From 62-47 sp044463945 (lineage in GTDB: Bacteria; Pseudomonadota; Alphaproteobacteria; Rhizobiales; Xanthobacteraceae): a stretch of DNA of 64,000 nucleotides. Location of the stretch: contig JBIQLW010000018.1 in NCBI GenBank assembly GCA_044463945.1, positions 14,200-78,199 of the forward strand, in the 5' to 3' direction. Below the pieces are notes generated by a model. The model had not been told where the DNA came from. It saw only the letters and a program-made list of their open reading frames with translations, and made no database searches. The first letter of the stretch is position 1, and each line of letters starts with the position of its first letter. Below are positions 26,152 through 36,705 of this stretch, in pieces. The position numbers and the translations under genes are program-made.

Positions 26152-27231
26152 ATGATGTCGGACGATCCATCTCCCGTTTCGGTCAGTGAAGCGAAGGCGC
26201 TGTTTGCCGATTGGCGGCAGGCGTCGTCTCTTGTGCTGGCGGTGTCAGGGGGGCCGGATTCCGTCGCCATGCTGTGGCTCGCGGCGCGCTGGCGACGCGC
26301 CTTGAAGCACGGCCCGCGGCTGGTCGCGGTGACCGTCGACCACCGCTTGCGTCCCGAGGCGGCAAGCGAGGCGGCCGAGGTCAAGCGGCTGGCCCGCACG
26401 CTCGACATCGAGCACCGCACGGTGCGCTGGCGCGGCGCCAAGCCGGAAACGGGGGTGCCTGCCGCCGCACGCGAGGCGAGGTACGCTCTGCTGGCGGCGG
26501 CCGCGCGCCGTTACAGGGCGCGGCATGTCCTCACCGCCCATACCCGCGACGACCAGGCCGAGACGTTTCTGATGCGGATGGCGCGCGGCAGCGGCATCGT
26601 CGGCCTCGGTGCGATGGCCCGGCAATCGCCGCGCGGGGATATCGTGGTGGCGCGGCCGCTGCTGGACATCCCCAAGGCGCGGCTGCTGGCGACTCTCGAC
26701 AAGGCGAAAATCCCGTTCGCGCTCGATCCGACCAACAGCGACCCGCATTACACCCGCCCGCGCTTTCGCGCCCTGATGCCGCTGCTCGCGGCCGAGGGCT
26801 GCCACGCGCAGACGCTGACCCGGCTGGCGGCCCGGCTGGCGCGCGCCAACGCGGCGTTGGACCTGATGGCGGATGGCGCCGAACGCTTTCTTGAATTGCG
26901 CAGCGGCGCAGGCGGCTGGCCTGGCTTCGACGCCGCAACGTTCGCGGGATTGTCCGAGGAGATGCAGGTGCGCGTGCTACTCCGGGCGATCGGTCGCGTT
27001 GGCCACGAAGGGCCGCCCGAACTTGGAAAGGTCGAGGCGCTGGCGGCGGCAATCGCGGCCGTCGCCGCATCCGTGCCCCGTGCCGGAGCGGTGAGCCGGT
27101 TCCGTCAAACCCTTGCCGGCGCCGTCATCACGGTGGCAGGCGGGCGGCTGGTCGTCGAACCGGCCCCGCCGCGCCGAAACCGCAGGGCAGCGGTGCGGAA
27201 AGGGCAGGGCGGCCGGGCTCCGCCCGGTTAG
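26152..27231 (+). CDS. tilS: tRNA(Ile)-lysidine synthase TilS
   Basis: TilS changes C34 of the CAU tRNA-Ile to lysidine so that it reads AUA. The 359-residue product has the PP-loop motif SGGPDS (residues 32-37), followed by VDHRLRPEAASEA and the HTRDDQAETFLMRMARGSG segment that are signature TilS sequences. The C-terminus is Arg-rich and short of the full enteric domain set. Two adjacent ATG codons (26152, 26155) both give a plausible start. It precedes ftsH, a common order in alphaproteobacteria. Confidence 0.94.
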   Translation: MMSDDPSPVSVSEAKALFADWRQASSLVLAVSGGPDSVAMLWLAARWRRALKHGPRLVAVTVDHRLRPEAASEAAEVKRLARTLDIEHRTVRWRGAKPETGVPAAAREARYALLAAAARRYRARHVLTAHTRDDQAETFLMRMARGSGIVGLGAMARQSPRGDIVVARPLLDIPKARLLATLDKAKIPFALDPTNSDPHYTRPRFRALMPLLAAEGCHAQTLTRLAARLARANAALDLMADGAERFLELRSGAGGWPGFDAATFAGLSEEMQVRVLLRAIGRVGHEGPPELGKVEALAAAIAAVAASVPRAGAVSRFRQTLAGAVITVAGGRLVVEPAPPRRNRRAAVRKGQGGRAPPG

Positions 27232-27432
27232 ACAACCGTACCGTTTGCCATTATTTGAATTCTATCCGGGAGGCGGCCGGCATGGGCGAAACCGTGCTCA
27301 AACTGCGCTAAATAGTCCGGGCCGGTTCCCTTGGCAGGGGCTGGCGCGACACCTAAGTTATAGACACCTAAGTTATAAGAGTATCCGTCCAAGGCAGGAT
27401 GGTCGCGTCGCGCGACCCCGAAGGAACCCCTG

Positions 27433-29355
27433 ATGAACGCCAATCTGCGCAACTTCGCCCTCTGGGTCATCATCGTCTTGCTGCTGTTGGCCCTGTTCAC
27501 CCTGTTCCAGAATCCGGGGCAGCGCGCGTCGTCGCAGGATATCTCATTCTCGCAGCTTCTGACCGAGGTCGATCAGAATCATGTGCGGGATGTTGTCATT
27601 CAGGGGCCGGAAATCCACGGCACCTTTACCAACGGCACCAGCTTCCAGACTTACGCGCCCAGCGATCCGACGCTGATCAAGCGTCTGTACGACGCCAAGG
27701 TTCAGATCACCGCCAAGCCGCCAGGCGACAACGTGCCGTGGTTCGTTTCGCTTCTGGTGTCGTGGCTGCCGTTCATCGCGCTGATTGGCGTGTGGGTATT
27801 CCTGTCGCGGCAGATGCAGGGCGGCGCAGGCAAGGCGATGGGTTTTGGCAAGTCGCGGGCGAAAATGCTCACCGAGGCGCACGGCCGCGTCACCTTCGAA
27901 GACGTCGCCGGCGTCGACGAAGCCAAGCAGGATTTGCAGGAGATCGTCGAGTTTCTGCGCGATCCCGGCAAATTCCAGCGGCTCGGCGGACGGATTCCGC
28001 GCGGCGTGTTGCTGGTCGGCCCGCCCGGCACGGGTAAGACTTTGATCGCGCGCGCGGTGGCGGGCGAAGCCAACGTGCCGTTCTTCACCATTTCCGGCTC
28101 GGACTTCGTCGAGATGTTCGTCGGCGTCGGTGCGAGCCGCGTCCGCGACATGTTCGAGCAGGCCAAGAAAAACGCGCCGTGCATCATCTTCATCGACGAA
28201 ATTGACGCTGTTGGCCGTCATCGCGGCGCGGGTCTGGGCGGCGGCAACGACGAGCGCGAACAGACGCTGAACCAGTTGCTGGTGGAGATGGACGGCTTCG
28301 AGGCCAACGAAGGCGTGATCCTGATCGCCGCCACCAACCGGCCCGACGTGCTCGATCCCGCGTTGCTGCGTCCCGGCCGTTTTGACCGTCAGGTGGTGGT
28401 GCCGAACCCGGACGTCGTCGGCCGCGAGCAGATTCTGAAAGTTCACGTCCGCAAGGTGCCGCTGGCTCCCGACGTCAACCTCAAGGTCATCGCGCGCGGC
28501 ACGCCCGGCTTCTCCGGCGCCGACCTGATGAACCTCGTCAACGAGGCGGCGCTGACCGCCGCGCGGCGCAACAAGCGCATGGTGACCCAGGCCGAGTTCG
28601 AGGAAGCCAAGGACAAGGTGATGATGGGCGCCGAGCGCAAGTCGCTGGTGATGACCGAGGAGGAGAAGCTGCTCACGGCCTATCACGAAGGCGGCCACGC
28701 CATCGTCGGCCTCAACGTCGTCGCCACCGATCCGATTCACAAGGCGACGATCATTCCGCGCGGCCGCGCGCTCGGCATGGTCATGCAGCTTCCGGAGCGT
28801 GACAAGCTGTCGATGTCGCTGGAGCAGATGACCTCGCGCCTTGCCATCATGATGGGTGGCCGCGTCGCCGAAGAGATGATCTTCGGCCGCGAGAAGGTGA
28901 CCTCGGGCGCCGCCTCCGACATCGATCAGGCGACGCGACTGGCGCGCATGATGGTGACCCGCTGGGGTCTGTCGGAAGAACTCGGCACCGTATCCTACGG
29001 CGAGAACAACGACGAGGTCTTCCTCGGAATGCAGGTCAATCGCCAGCAGAACGTCTCCGAGGCGACCGCGCAGAAGATCGACAACGAAGTCCGGCGGCTG
29101 GTCGAAACCGGCTACAAGGAGGCGACCCGCATTCTAACCGAGAAGCGCGCCGATCTCGAAACGCTGGCCAAGGGGCTGCTCGAATACGAGACGCTGACCG
29201 GCGAGGAGATTACCGACCTGCTCAACGGCAAGAAGCCGAATCGCGAATCGGTGCTTGAGCCCACGGGGCCGCGCACCTCCGCCGTTCCGCCGGCCGGCAA
29301 GCAGCGGCCGCGTCCCGACCCCGATCCCGGTCTGGAGCCGCAGCCGCAGGCGTGA
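27433..29355 (+). CDS. ftsH: ATP-dependent membrane protease FtsH
   Basis: FtsH degrades misfolded or regulated proteins from the cytoplasmic side of the inner membrane. The 640-residue product has two membrane segments (about residues 8-27 and 103-125) around a periplasmic part, an AAA domain with Walker A GPPGTGKT (residues 196-203), Walker B FIDEIDAVGRHRG, the second region of homology (RPGRFDRQVVVPNPD), and a zinc-protease domain with HEGGH at 418-422. Full length and intact, with an N-terminal insertion-free start at ATG 27433. A strong terminator follows. Confidence 0.98.
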   Translation: MNANLRNFALWVIIVLLLLALFTLFQNPGQRASSQDISFSQLLTEVDQNHVRDVVIQGPEIHGTFTNGTSFQTYAPSDPTLIKRLYDAKVQITAKPPGDNVPWFVSLLVSWLPFIALIGVWVFLSRQMQGGAGKAMGFGKSRAKMLTEAHGRVTFEDVAGVDEAKQDLQEIVEFLRDPGKFQRLGGRIPRGVLLVGPPGTGKTLIARAVAGEANVPFFTISGSDFVEMFVGVGASRVRDMFEQAKKNAPCIIFIDEIDAVGRHRGAGLGGGNDEREQTLNQLLVEMDGFEANEGVILIAATNRPDVLDPALLRPGRFDRQVVVPNPDVVGREQILKVHVRKVPLAPDVNLKVIARGTPGFSGADLMNLVNEAALTAARRNKRMVTQAEFEEAKDKVMMGAERKSLVMTEEEKLLTAYHEGGHAIVGLNVVATDPIHKATIIPRGRALGMVMQLPERDKLSMSLEQMTSRLAIMMGGRVAEEMIFGREKVTSGAASDIDQATRLARMMVTRWGLSEELGTVSYGENNDEVFLGMQVNRQQNVSEATAQKIDNEVRRLVETGYKEATRILTEKRADLETLAKGLLEYETLTGEEITDLLNGKKPNRESVLEPTGPRTSAVPPAGKQRPRPDPDPGLEPQPQA

Positions 29356-29380
29356 CGCCCGGCCATTGTCGAACCCAATG

Positions 29381-29409
29381 AAGCGCGGCGGCGACGCCGC
29401 GCTTTTTTG
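29381..29409 (+). terminator. Rho-independent terminator after ftsH
   Basis: AAGCGCGGCG (29381-29390) pairs with CGCCGCGCTT (29395-29404) around GCGA, and a run of T residues follows. Confidence 0.9.
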
Positions 29410-29554
29410 TCCCGGCGGCGCGCTGCGGCATTGAAGACGCGCCCGCAAAGCCCGCGCAAGACTTTCGACAGGCCGCGCATAACCTCCATGAGTTGACGCG
29501 GCTTGACCTGATCGCGACTTGCCCGCAGGCATGTCGCCGGGTCATGCGGATTTC

Positions 29555-30304
29555 ATGATGACATCGTCGAAACTGACCAAGGCACCGGCCTATTGGGCGA
29601 AGGACGCGATCTGGCCGGGCATCGTCGCCATTGGCCCGATGCTGCCGGGGACGCTGGCGTTCGGCATGGCGTTCGGCGCGTTGTGCGCCCAGCGGCAGTT
29701 CTCGCTGGCCGAGGTCGAGGTGATGATGGCCTTCGTCTACGGCGGGCTGTCGCAGTTCGTCGCGGTGCAGGCGTGGCCGGATCATCTCACCGCATCCTCG
29801 ATCGCGACGCTGGCGTTGTTGACGTTGACCGTCAACATCCGCTTCGGGCTGATGAGCGCATCGCTGCGGCCGTGGTTCGGGACGTTGCCGCTATGGCAGT
29901 CCTATCCATCGATGCTTCTGGTGACCGACGGCGGGTGGCTGGCGGCGACGCGCTATCGCGATCACGGTGGCGCCAACGCCTGGTTCTTCGTCGGTGGCGG
30001 CCTCGTTCTCTACGCGTTGTGGCTGGTCGCGGCGATCCCCGGTTATCTCCTGGCCGAGCAACTGGCCGATCCCAGAAAATACGGCGTCGATCTGGCGATG
30101 CCGGCATTCTACGCGGCGATGCTGGTGCCGGCCTGGAAGGGGCTCCGCCGCGCCATCCCGTGGGTCGTCGCAGGCGTCGTCGCGCTCGGCGTGCAATGGC
30201 TGGTGTCGGGCTGGTGGTTCATCATTATCGGCGCGATTTCCGGTGCCGTCAGCGCCGGGCTGATGGAGCCGGACGATGCGTCGCACGGAGCGCCTCATGG
30301 CTGA
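29555..30304 (+). CDS. azlC: Branched-chain amino acid exporter large subunit AzlC
   Basis: AzlC is the large membrane subunit of an AzlCD (YgaZH-type) exporter. The product of about 249 residues is strongly hydrophobic with the family segment PMLPGTLAFGMAFGALCAQR near the N-terminus and MAFVYGGLSQFVAVQ, and about six further spans. Start choice is uncertain: ATG at 29531, 29555 or 29558, none with a strong ribosome site; 29555 was chosen because it lies closest before the conserved part. The 3' end overlaps azlD by 8 bases. Confidence 0.9.
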   Translation: MMTSSKLTKAPAYWAKDAIWPGIVAIGPMLPGTLAFGMAFGALCAQRQFSLAEVEVMMAFVYGGLSQFVAVQAWPDHLTASSIATLALLTLTVNIRFGLMSASLRPWFGTLPLWQSYPSMLLVTDGGWLAATRYRDHGGANAWFFVGGGLVLYALWLVAAIPGYLLAEQLADPRKYGVDLAMPAFYAAMLVPAWKGLRRAIPWVVAGVVALGVQWLVSGWWFIIIGAISGAVSAGLMEPDDASHGAPHG

Positions 30305-30614
30305 GATGTTGCGCGGCGACGTCATGGTCGCGTTCGCGGTGATGACCGCGGTCACGGTGGCGGCGCGGCTCGGCGGCTTCTGGCTGATGTCCTACGTTCC
30401 GATCACGCCGCGGGTCCGGCGGATGATGGACGCGCTGCCGGGCTCGATCATCGTCGCGGCGGCGCTGCCGGTTGCCGTCGAGGGCGGTCCGGTGGTGATG
30501 TTCGCCATTCTCGCCGCGATCGGCGCAACGATCATCTCGCGCAACGATTTCATCGCGGTGATCGTCGGCATGATGGTCGCGGCGCTGGCGCGCGCCGCCG
30601 GCTTCGGTGGTTGA
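30297..30614 (+). CDS. azlD: Exporter small subunit AzlD
   Basis: AzlD is the small partner of AzlC. The 105-residue product has about four hydrophobic segments and the family pattern AARLGGFWLMSYVPITPRVR followed by MMDALPGSIIVAAALPV. ATG at 30297 overlaps the azlC stop, which supports co-translation and joint function. Confidence 0.9.
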   Translation: MAEMLRGDVMVAFAVMTAVTVAARLGGFWLMSYVPITPRVRRMMDALPGSIIVAAALPVAVEGGPVVMFAILAAIGATIISRNDFIAVIVGMMVAALARAAGFGG

Positions 30615-30762
30615 AGGTCCCGGCCCGCCATTGCCTGCCTCGCCTTGGTCGCCTTTCCCAGCTCGCACCGCCTGGCTGTTGATTCCGTGTTCAATCAAAG
30701 GCTTGCCACCGCCTCTGAATAGGTGTTCACTTCTTAGGAGGAAACGCGGAGGGCACGAATCG

Positions 30763-31437
30763 ATGGTTTATCGGCGCACCCAGCAGGTTGTGAAACGTCT
30801 GGCCGCACGGCGCAGCGCCATTCTCGCGGCGGCACGCGAGGCGGCGATCGAAGGCGGCATGAGCGCGGTCCAGATCGCGCCGGTCGCCACCCGCGCCAAT
30901 GTCGCGGCCGGTACGGTGTATCGCTATTTCCCCTCGAAGGCGGATCTCATTTCTGAACTGATCGCGGATGTGTCGCGGGACGAACTCGCGGCCATCCGCC
31001 GCGCCGCGGACGCGGCGCCGGGGCCATCGTCGGCGCTGGCGGCTGCCGTCACGACGGTTGCCGTCCATATTGTCTCGCACCGCAAGCTGGCGTGGGGGAT
31101 CATCGCCGAGCCGGTCGATGTCGATGTCAGCGCCTCGCGGCTGGCCTGCCGTCGCGAGATCGCGGGCGAGATCGAATCGCGGATCGCGGCCGCGGTACGC
31201 GCCGGGCACCTGCCGGCGCAGGACACGGTATTGGCCGCCACGGCCCTGATCGGCGCGCTGCATGAATCGCTGGTCGGCCCGCTCGCGCCGACCAATCTCG
31301 ACGATCCGGTGAAACTGCGCGACGCGGTGCAGACTGCGACGCTGCTGGCGTTGCGGGCCGTCGGCGTCATGGATGCGCGGGCGCGCGGGCTGGTGGTGCA
31401 GTCGGTGCTGCCGTCGAGGATGGCGGTCGGCGCTTAA
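30763..31437 (+). CDS. TetR family transcriptional regulator
   Basis: A 224-residue TetR regulator with an N-terminal DNA-binding domain (about residues 10-55, IAPVATRANVAAGTVYRYFP) and an all-helical ligand-binding part. ATG at 30763 follows a TAGGAGGAAACGCGGAGGG region that provides a ribosome site. It follows azlCD after about 150 bp on the same strand and could regulate them, which is inference only. Confidence 0.9.
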   Translation: MVYRRTQQVVKRLAARRSAILAAAREAAIEGGMSAVQIAPVATRANVAAGTVYRYFPSKADLISELIADVSRDELAAIRRAADAAPGPSSALAAAVTTVAVHIVSHRKLAWGIIAEPVDVDVSASRLACRREIAGEIESRIAAAVRAGHLPAQDTVLAATALIGALHESLVGPLAPTNLDDPVKLRDAVQTATLLALRAVGVMDARARGLVVQSVLPSRMAVGA

Positions 31438-31458
31438 CCCAACCGCCAGCGGCATCGC

Positions 31459-31848
31459 TCACTTCTGCTTGATCTTGCCGTCCTTGTCGAACTGCGCCAG
31501 AAACGCCCAGAGATTGTCGATCTCCGACTGCTTGGTGATGCCGGCGAACGCCATCTTGGTGCCGGGAATCTTGGCTTTCGGCGCCTTGATGTAGTCCTTG
31601 AACTCCGCTTCGTTCCAGGTGATGCCGGAATCCTTGTTGGCCGCGGAATAGGAGTAGCCTTCGACCGATCCCGCCTTGCGGCCGTCGAGGCCATTGAGTT
31701 CGGGGCCGACCTTGTTCTTGGCGTTCTCGCCGATGGCGTGGCAGGCGGCGCATTTATTGAACGCGGTCTTTCCGGCAGCGACATCCTGGGCCTGGACCCC
31801 GGAGATGGTGAATGCGAAGACGATAGCCGTGGCAGTAAGGAGTTTCAT
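31459..31848 (-). CDS. Class I c-type cytochrome
   Basis: A 129-residue periplasmic electron carrier of the mitochondrial cytochrome c/c2 type. It has a signal peptide (to about residue 20, ISGVQAQ), the haem attachment motif CAACH, the GPELNGLDGRKAG loop, the GITWNEAEFKDYIKAPKAKI helix and the axial Met in GTKMAFAG. Length is typical. The ATG at 31848 follows a TAAGGAG ribosome site, rejecting the longer frame. It is divergent from glcD. It might take electrons from a membrane complex, but no partner is fixed by sequence. Confidence 0.94.
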   Translation of the reverse strand: MKLLTATAIVFAFTISGVQAQDVAAGKTAFNKCAACHAIGENAKNKVGPELNGLDGRKAGSVEGYSYSAANKDSGITWNEAEFKDYIKAPKAKIPGTKMAFAGITKQSEIDNLWAFLAQFDKDGKIKQK

Positions 31849-32072
31849 GAGAGTCGTCCCAAACGATGCGACGCGCGCAACGGGCGGCGTCCGGACGCGC
31901 AGCCCGCAAAGAAGTTGATCTTGCTCACGGGTGGCGCGTAAAAGTGATGCCACATTAGAGTTGTTCCAGACAAGCGGGCGATAGTCGTAGGCTTGTCCCG
32001 GTTGCGCGGACGCGCGATCGCTTCGCCGGCGCGGCGCATTGCCCGCGACCTCGTCGCAATTGGAGAACGTCG

Positions 32073-33566
32073 ATGTCCATCAAGATGCCGGAGCCGGATG
32101 CGGGTGTGCTCGGCCGCCGCGACGAAATCATCGCGGCGCTGAAGCGGATCGTGCCGGGCGAGGGCGTCATCTCAAGCGCGGCCGAGATGATCCCTTATGA
32201 ATCCGACGCACTGAACTCCTATCGCCAGCCGCCGATGGTGGTCGTGCTGCCCGACACCACCGAACAGGTCGCACAGGTGTTGAAATATTGCCACGACAAC
32301 GGCATCCGGGTGGTGCCGCGCGGTTCGGGCACGTCGCTGTCGGGCGGATCGTTGCCGCTGGCTGACGCGGTGCTGCTCGGCATGGGCAAGTTCAAGCGCA
32401 TCCGCGAGATCGATTTCGACAACCGCGTCGTTGTCACCGAGCCCGGCGTCACCAATCTTGCCATCAGTCAGGCGGTGGCACATGCCGGGTTCTATTACGC
32501 GCCCGATCCCTCGTCGCAGATTGCCTGCTCGATCGGCGGCAACATCGCGGAAAATTCCGGCGGCGTGCATTGCCTGAAATACGGCATGACCACCAACAAT
32601 GTGCTGGGCTGCGAGATCGTCCTCATCACCGGCGAGATCCTGCGCATCGGCGGCAAGGCCCCCGAATGCTCGGGCTATGACCTGATGGGCGTCATCACCG
32701 GCTCCGAGGGGCTGCTCGGGGTGGTCACCGAAATCACCGTGCGCATCCTCCAGAAGCCCGAGACGGCGCGCGCGGTGATGGCGGGTTTCCCCAGCGTCGA
32801 GGCCGCCGGCGAATGCGTCGCCCGCATCATCGCCGCCGGGATCATTCCCGCCGGCATGGAGATGATGGACAAACCGGCGACCGCCGCCGCCGAAGCCTTC
32901 GTCAAGGCCGGCTATCCGCTCGACGTCGAGGCGCTGTTGCTGGTCGAACTCGACGGTCCCAAGGTCGAGGTCGATGAGCTGATCCTGCGGGTTGACGCCA
33001 TCGCCCGCGAATGCGGCCAGACCACCTGTCAAATCTCGAACTCCGAGGAGGAGCGGCTGTTGTTCTGGGCCGGGCGCAAGGCCGCCTTCCCGGCGGTCGG
33101 GCGGATTTCGCCGGACTATATCTGCATGGACGGCACCATCCCGCGCGGGCGGCTCGCCGAGGCGCTGACCCGTATCCGCGAGCTGTCGGAGAAATACGGG
33201 CTGCGCTGCGCCAATGTGTTTCATGCCGGCGACGGCAACCTTCACCCTTTGATTTTGTTCGACGCCAACCTGCCCGGCGAGATGGACCGCGCCGAGGCGT
33301 TCGGCGCCGACATCCTGCGCACCTGCGTCGAACTGGGCGGCGTCCTGACCGGCGAGCACGGCGTCGGCGTCGAGAAGCGCGACCTGATGCCGGAGATGTT
33401 CAGCGATGTCGATCTGGCCCAACAGCAGCGCCTGAAATGCGCCTTCGACTCGCAGGGGCTGCTCAATCCCGGCAAGGTATTCCCGACGCTGCACCGCTGC
33501 GCCGAACTCGGGCGGGTCCACGTCCACGCCGGCAAGCTGGCCTTCCCCGACCTCCCCAGGTTCTAG
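32073..33566 (+). CDS. glcD: Glycolate oxidase subunit GlcD (FAD-linked)
   Basis: GlcD is the FAD-containing subunit of glycolate oxidase, which turns glycolate into glyoxylate. The 497-residue product has a PCMH-type FAD-binding domain (about residues 55-235; RVVPRGSGTSLSGGSLPLAD and EPGVTNLAISQAVAHAGFYY) and a FAD-oxidase C-terminal domain ending HRCAELGRVHVHAGKLAFP, with the NVFHAGDGNLHPLILFDANL motif. ATG at 32073 follows a TTGGAGAA ribosome site. It heads glcDEF. Confidence 0.95.
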   Translation: MSIKMPEPDAGVLGRRDEIIAALKRIVPGEGVISSAAEMIPYESDALNSYRQPPMVVVLPDTTEQVAQVLKYCHDNGIRVVPRGSGTSLSGGSLPLADAVLLGMGKFKRIREIDFDNRVVVTEPGVTNLAISQAVAHAGFYYAPDPSSQIACSIGGNIAENSGGVHCLKYGMTTNNVLGCEIVLITGEILRIGGKAPECSGYDLMGVITGSEGLLGVVTEITVRILQKPETARAVMAGFPSVEAAGECVARIIAAGIIPAGMEMMDKPATAAAEAFVKAGYPLDVEALLLVELDGPKVEVDELILRVDAIARECGQTTCQISNSEEERLLFWAGRKAAFPAVGRISPDYICMDGTIPRGRLAEALTRIRELSEKYGLRCANVFHAGDGNLHPLILFDANLPGEMDRAEAFGADILRTCVELGGVLTGEHGVGVEKRDLMPEMFSDVDLAQQQRLKCAFDSQGLLNPGKVFPTLHRCAELGRVHVHAGKLAFPDLPRF

Positions 33567-33578
33567 ACAGGCGATCAG

Positions 33579-34810
33579 GTGGATATTCTCAAAGTACGCG
33601 ACGCGGCCGACGTCGAGCAGGTGGTCAAGGCCGCCCTCGCCAACGAGCAGCCCCTTGAAATCCTCGGTCATGGCAGCAAGCGGGCGATCGGCCGGCCGAT
33701 GGCTACCAATGCGGTGCTGGACCTGTCGGCGCTCGACGCGGTTGTCTCCTATGAGCCGAACGAGCTGCTTCTGACCGTCGGCGCCGGCGCGCCACTGGCC
33801 GACGTGCTGTCGCTGATCGATTCCAAGAACCAGCATTTCGCGTTCGAGCCGATGAACCCGGCGATGCTGCTGGGTGGCGACGACGCCGGGACCATCGGCG
33901 GAATGCTGGCCGCGGGGCTGGCGGGACCGCGCCGGGTCAAGGATGGCGGCGCGCGCGACCATCTGCTCGGGGCGCACGCGGTGTCCGGATTCGGCGAGAC
34001 GTTCAAGACCGGCGGCAAGGTAGTGAAGAACGTCACCGGCTACGACCTGTGCAAGCTGTTGTGCGGATCGTGGGGAACGCTGGCGGTGGTCACCGAGGTC
34101 ACCCTGAAGGTGATGCCGCGCCCGGAGAGCCGGCGCACGCTGGTGCTGCGCGGGCTCGACGATGTTACCGCGGTGCGGGCGATGACGGCGGCGCTGGGCT
34201 CGCCTTACGACGTGTCGGGCGCGGCCCATCTGCCAGCGTCGGCATTGCGCGATGCGGACGGGGAGCTTGCGGCGGTGAGCGGCGGCAAGGCCGTGACGCT
34301 GGTGCGGCTCGAAGGCATCGCTGCCTCGGTACAGCATCGCGCAGGCTCCCTGACGGCAACGCTGGCGGCTTATGGCGCGGCAGACGCGGTCGATGACGAC
34401 GCATCGACCGCGCTGTGGCGGCTGGTTCGCGACGTCGCGCCGTTCGCCGCTACGGGGCCGTTCGGCACATGGCCGGTGTGGCGCATCGTCTGCCCCCCGG
34501 CCTCGGGCGGCGAACTCGGCCGCGACGTGGCGCGCGCCACCGGCGGCGAGGTGGTCTACGACTGGGGCGGCGGCTTGATCTGGGCGGCGGTGCCGCCCGG
34601 TGGCGACGCTCGCGCCGCGTCGATCCGCGGCCGGTGCGAGGCGGCTTCCGGTCACGCCACGCTGATCCGCGCGCCGGAGCAGTTGCGCGAAACGGTCGAT
34701 GTCTTTCATCCCGCGTCGGACGGCGTCGCCGCGCTGACCCGACGCATCAAACACAGCTTCGATCCGCGGGATATCCTCAACCGTGGACGGATGGGGCGCG
34801 GAACGACGCC

Positions 34811-34814
<4 letters not shown>
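33579..34814 (+). CDS. glcE: Glycolate oxidase subunit GlcE
   Basis: GlcE is the second FAD-binding subunit of glycolate oxidase. The 411-residue product has an FAD-binding PCMH domain (LEILGHGSKRAIGRP and PMNPAMLLGGDDAGTIGGML) and a C-terminal portion ending SFDPRDILNRGRMGRG. It starts at GTG 33579, 12 bp after glcD, and its TGA overlaps the glcF ATG in an ATGA junction. Confidence 0.95.
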
Positions 34815-36136
<1,322 letters not shown>

Positions 36137-36191
36137 TCCCGCGAGCAACGCGGAATGCTTGATGTGTTTAGTCGGCAACAGGAGGACGACG

Positions 36192-36590
36192 ATGGCTAAA
36201 GCCAGGAAAGCGCTCAAGTCCAAGAGTTCAAAGAGTTCCAAAGCCAAAAGCAGCCGGTCGGCGAAGAAATCGGTGAAGAAGAAGACGGCGGCCAGGAAAG
36301 CCGCGAAGAAAACTGCCAAGAAAGCCAAGACCAAGAAGGCAGCGGCTCGAAAGGCAAAGGCCGCGAGTCGTCGGCCGGCGCGGAAAGCCGCGGCCAAGCG
36401 TGCCGCACCGAAGAAGGCCGCGAAGAAGACGGTCAAGAAGGCGGCCCGTCGCAGTGCCCGGAAATCCAGTCCCGCACGCACCATGACGCCGGCGGTAACG
36501 CCGAACCCGCCTGAGGAAATGACGCCCACGCCGCAGGCCGGTGGTTCAGAAGCATCGGGGGAGGGCGGGTACGACATGGGCAACGGCTGA
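36192..36590 (+). CDS. Histone H1-like Lys/Ala-rich protein
   Basis: A 132-residue, very basic protein built from short Lys-Ala-Ala-type repeats (about residues 1-100; for example KKSVKKKTAARKAAKKTAKK) and a Pro/Gly-rich acidic tail (TPNPPEEMTPTPQAGGSEAS). Such C-terminal H1-like proteins bind DNA non-specifically. ATG at 36192 follows a GGAGGACGACG ribosome site. It follows glcF after 55 bp; a functional link is not implied. Confidence 0.8.
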   Translation: MAKARKALKSKSSKSSKAKSSRSAKKSVKKKTAARKAAKKTAKKAKTKKAAARKAKAASRRPARKAAAKRAAPKKAAKKTVKKAARRSARKSSPARTMTPAVTPNPPEEMTPTPQAGGSEASGEGGYDMGNG

Positions 36591-36615
36591 CCTAGCCCGC
36601 GCTGCAAACAGCGCT

Positions 36616-36649
36616 GCCTCGAAGGGTGATGGCTGTCACCCTTCGAGGC
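36616..36649. repeat. Perfect hairpin between convergent genes
   Basis: GCCTCGAAGGGTGA (36616-36629) pairs with TCACCCTTCGAGGC (36636-36649) around a TGGCTG loop. There is no T-run. Related CCCTTCGAGGC text recurs near 58250 and, inverted, near 11455. It lies between convergent genes and may act as a bidirectional terminator. Confidence 0.65.
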
Positions 36650-36705
36650 GTCTGTTTGCGCCTGCCACGTTGGCGCGCGTCACCTGGATTTGAGCGGATC
36701 TGCTG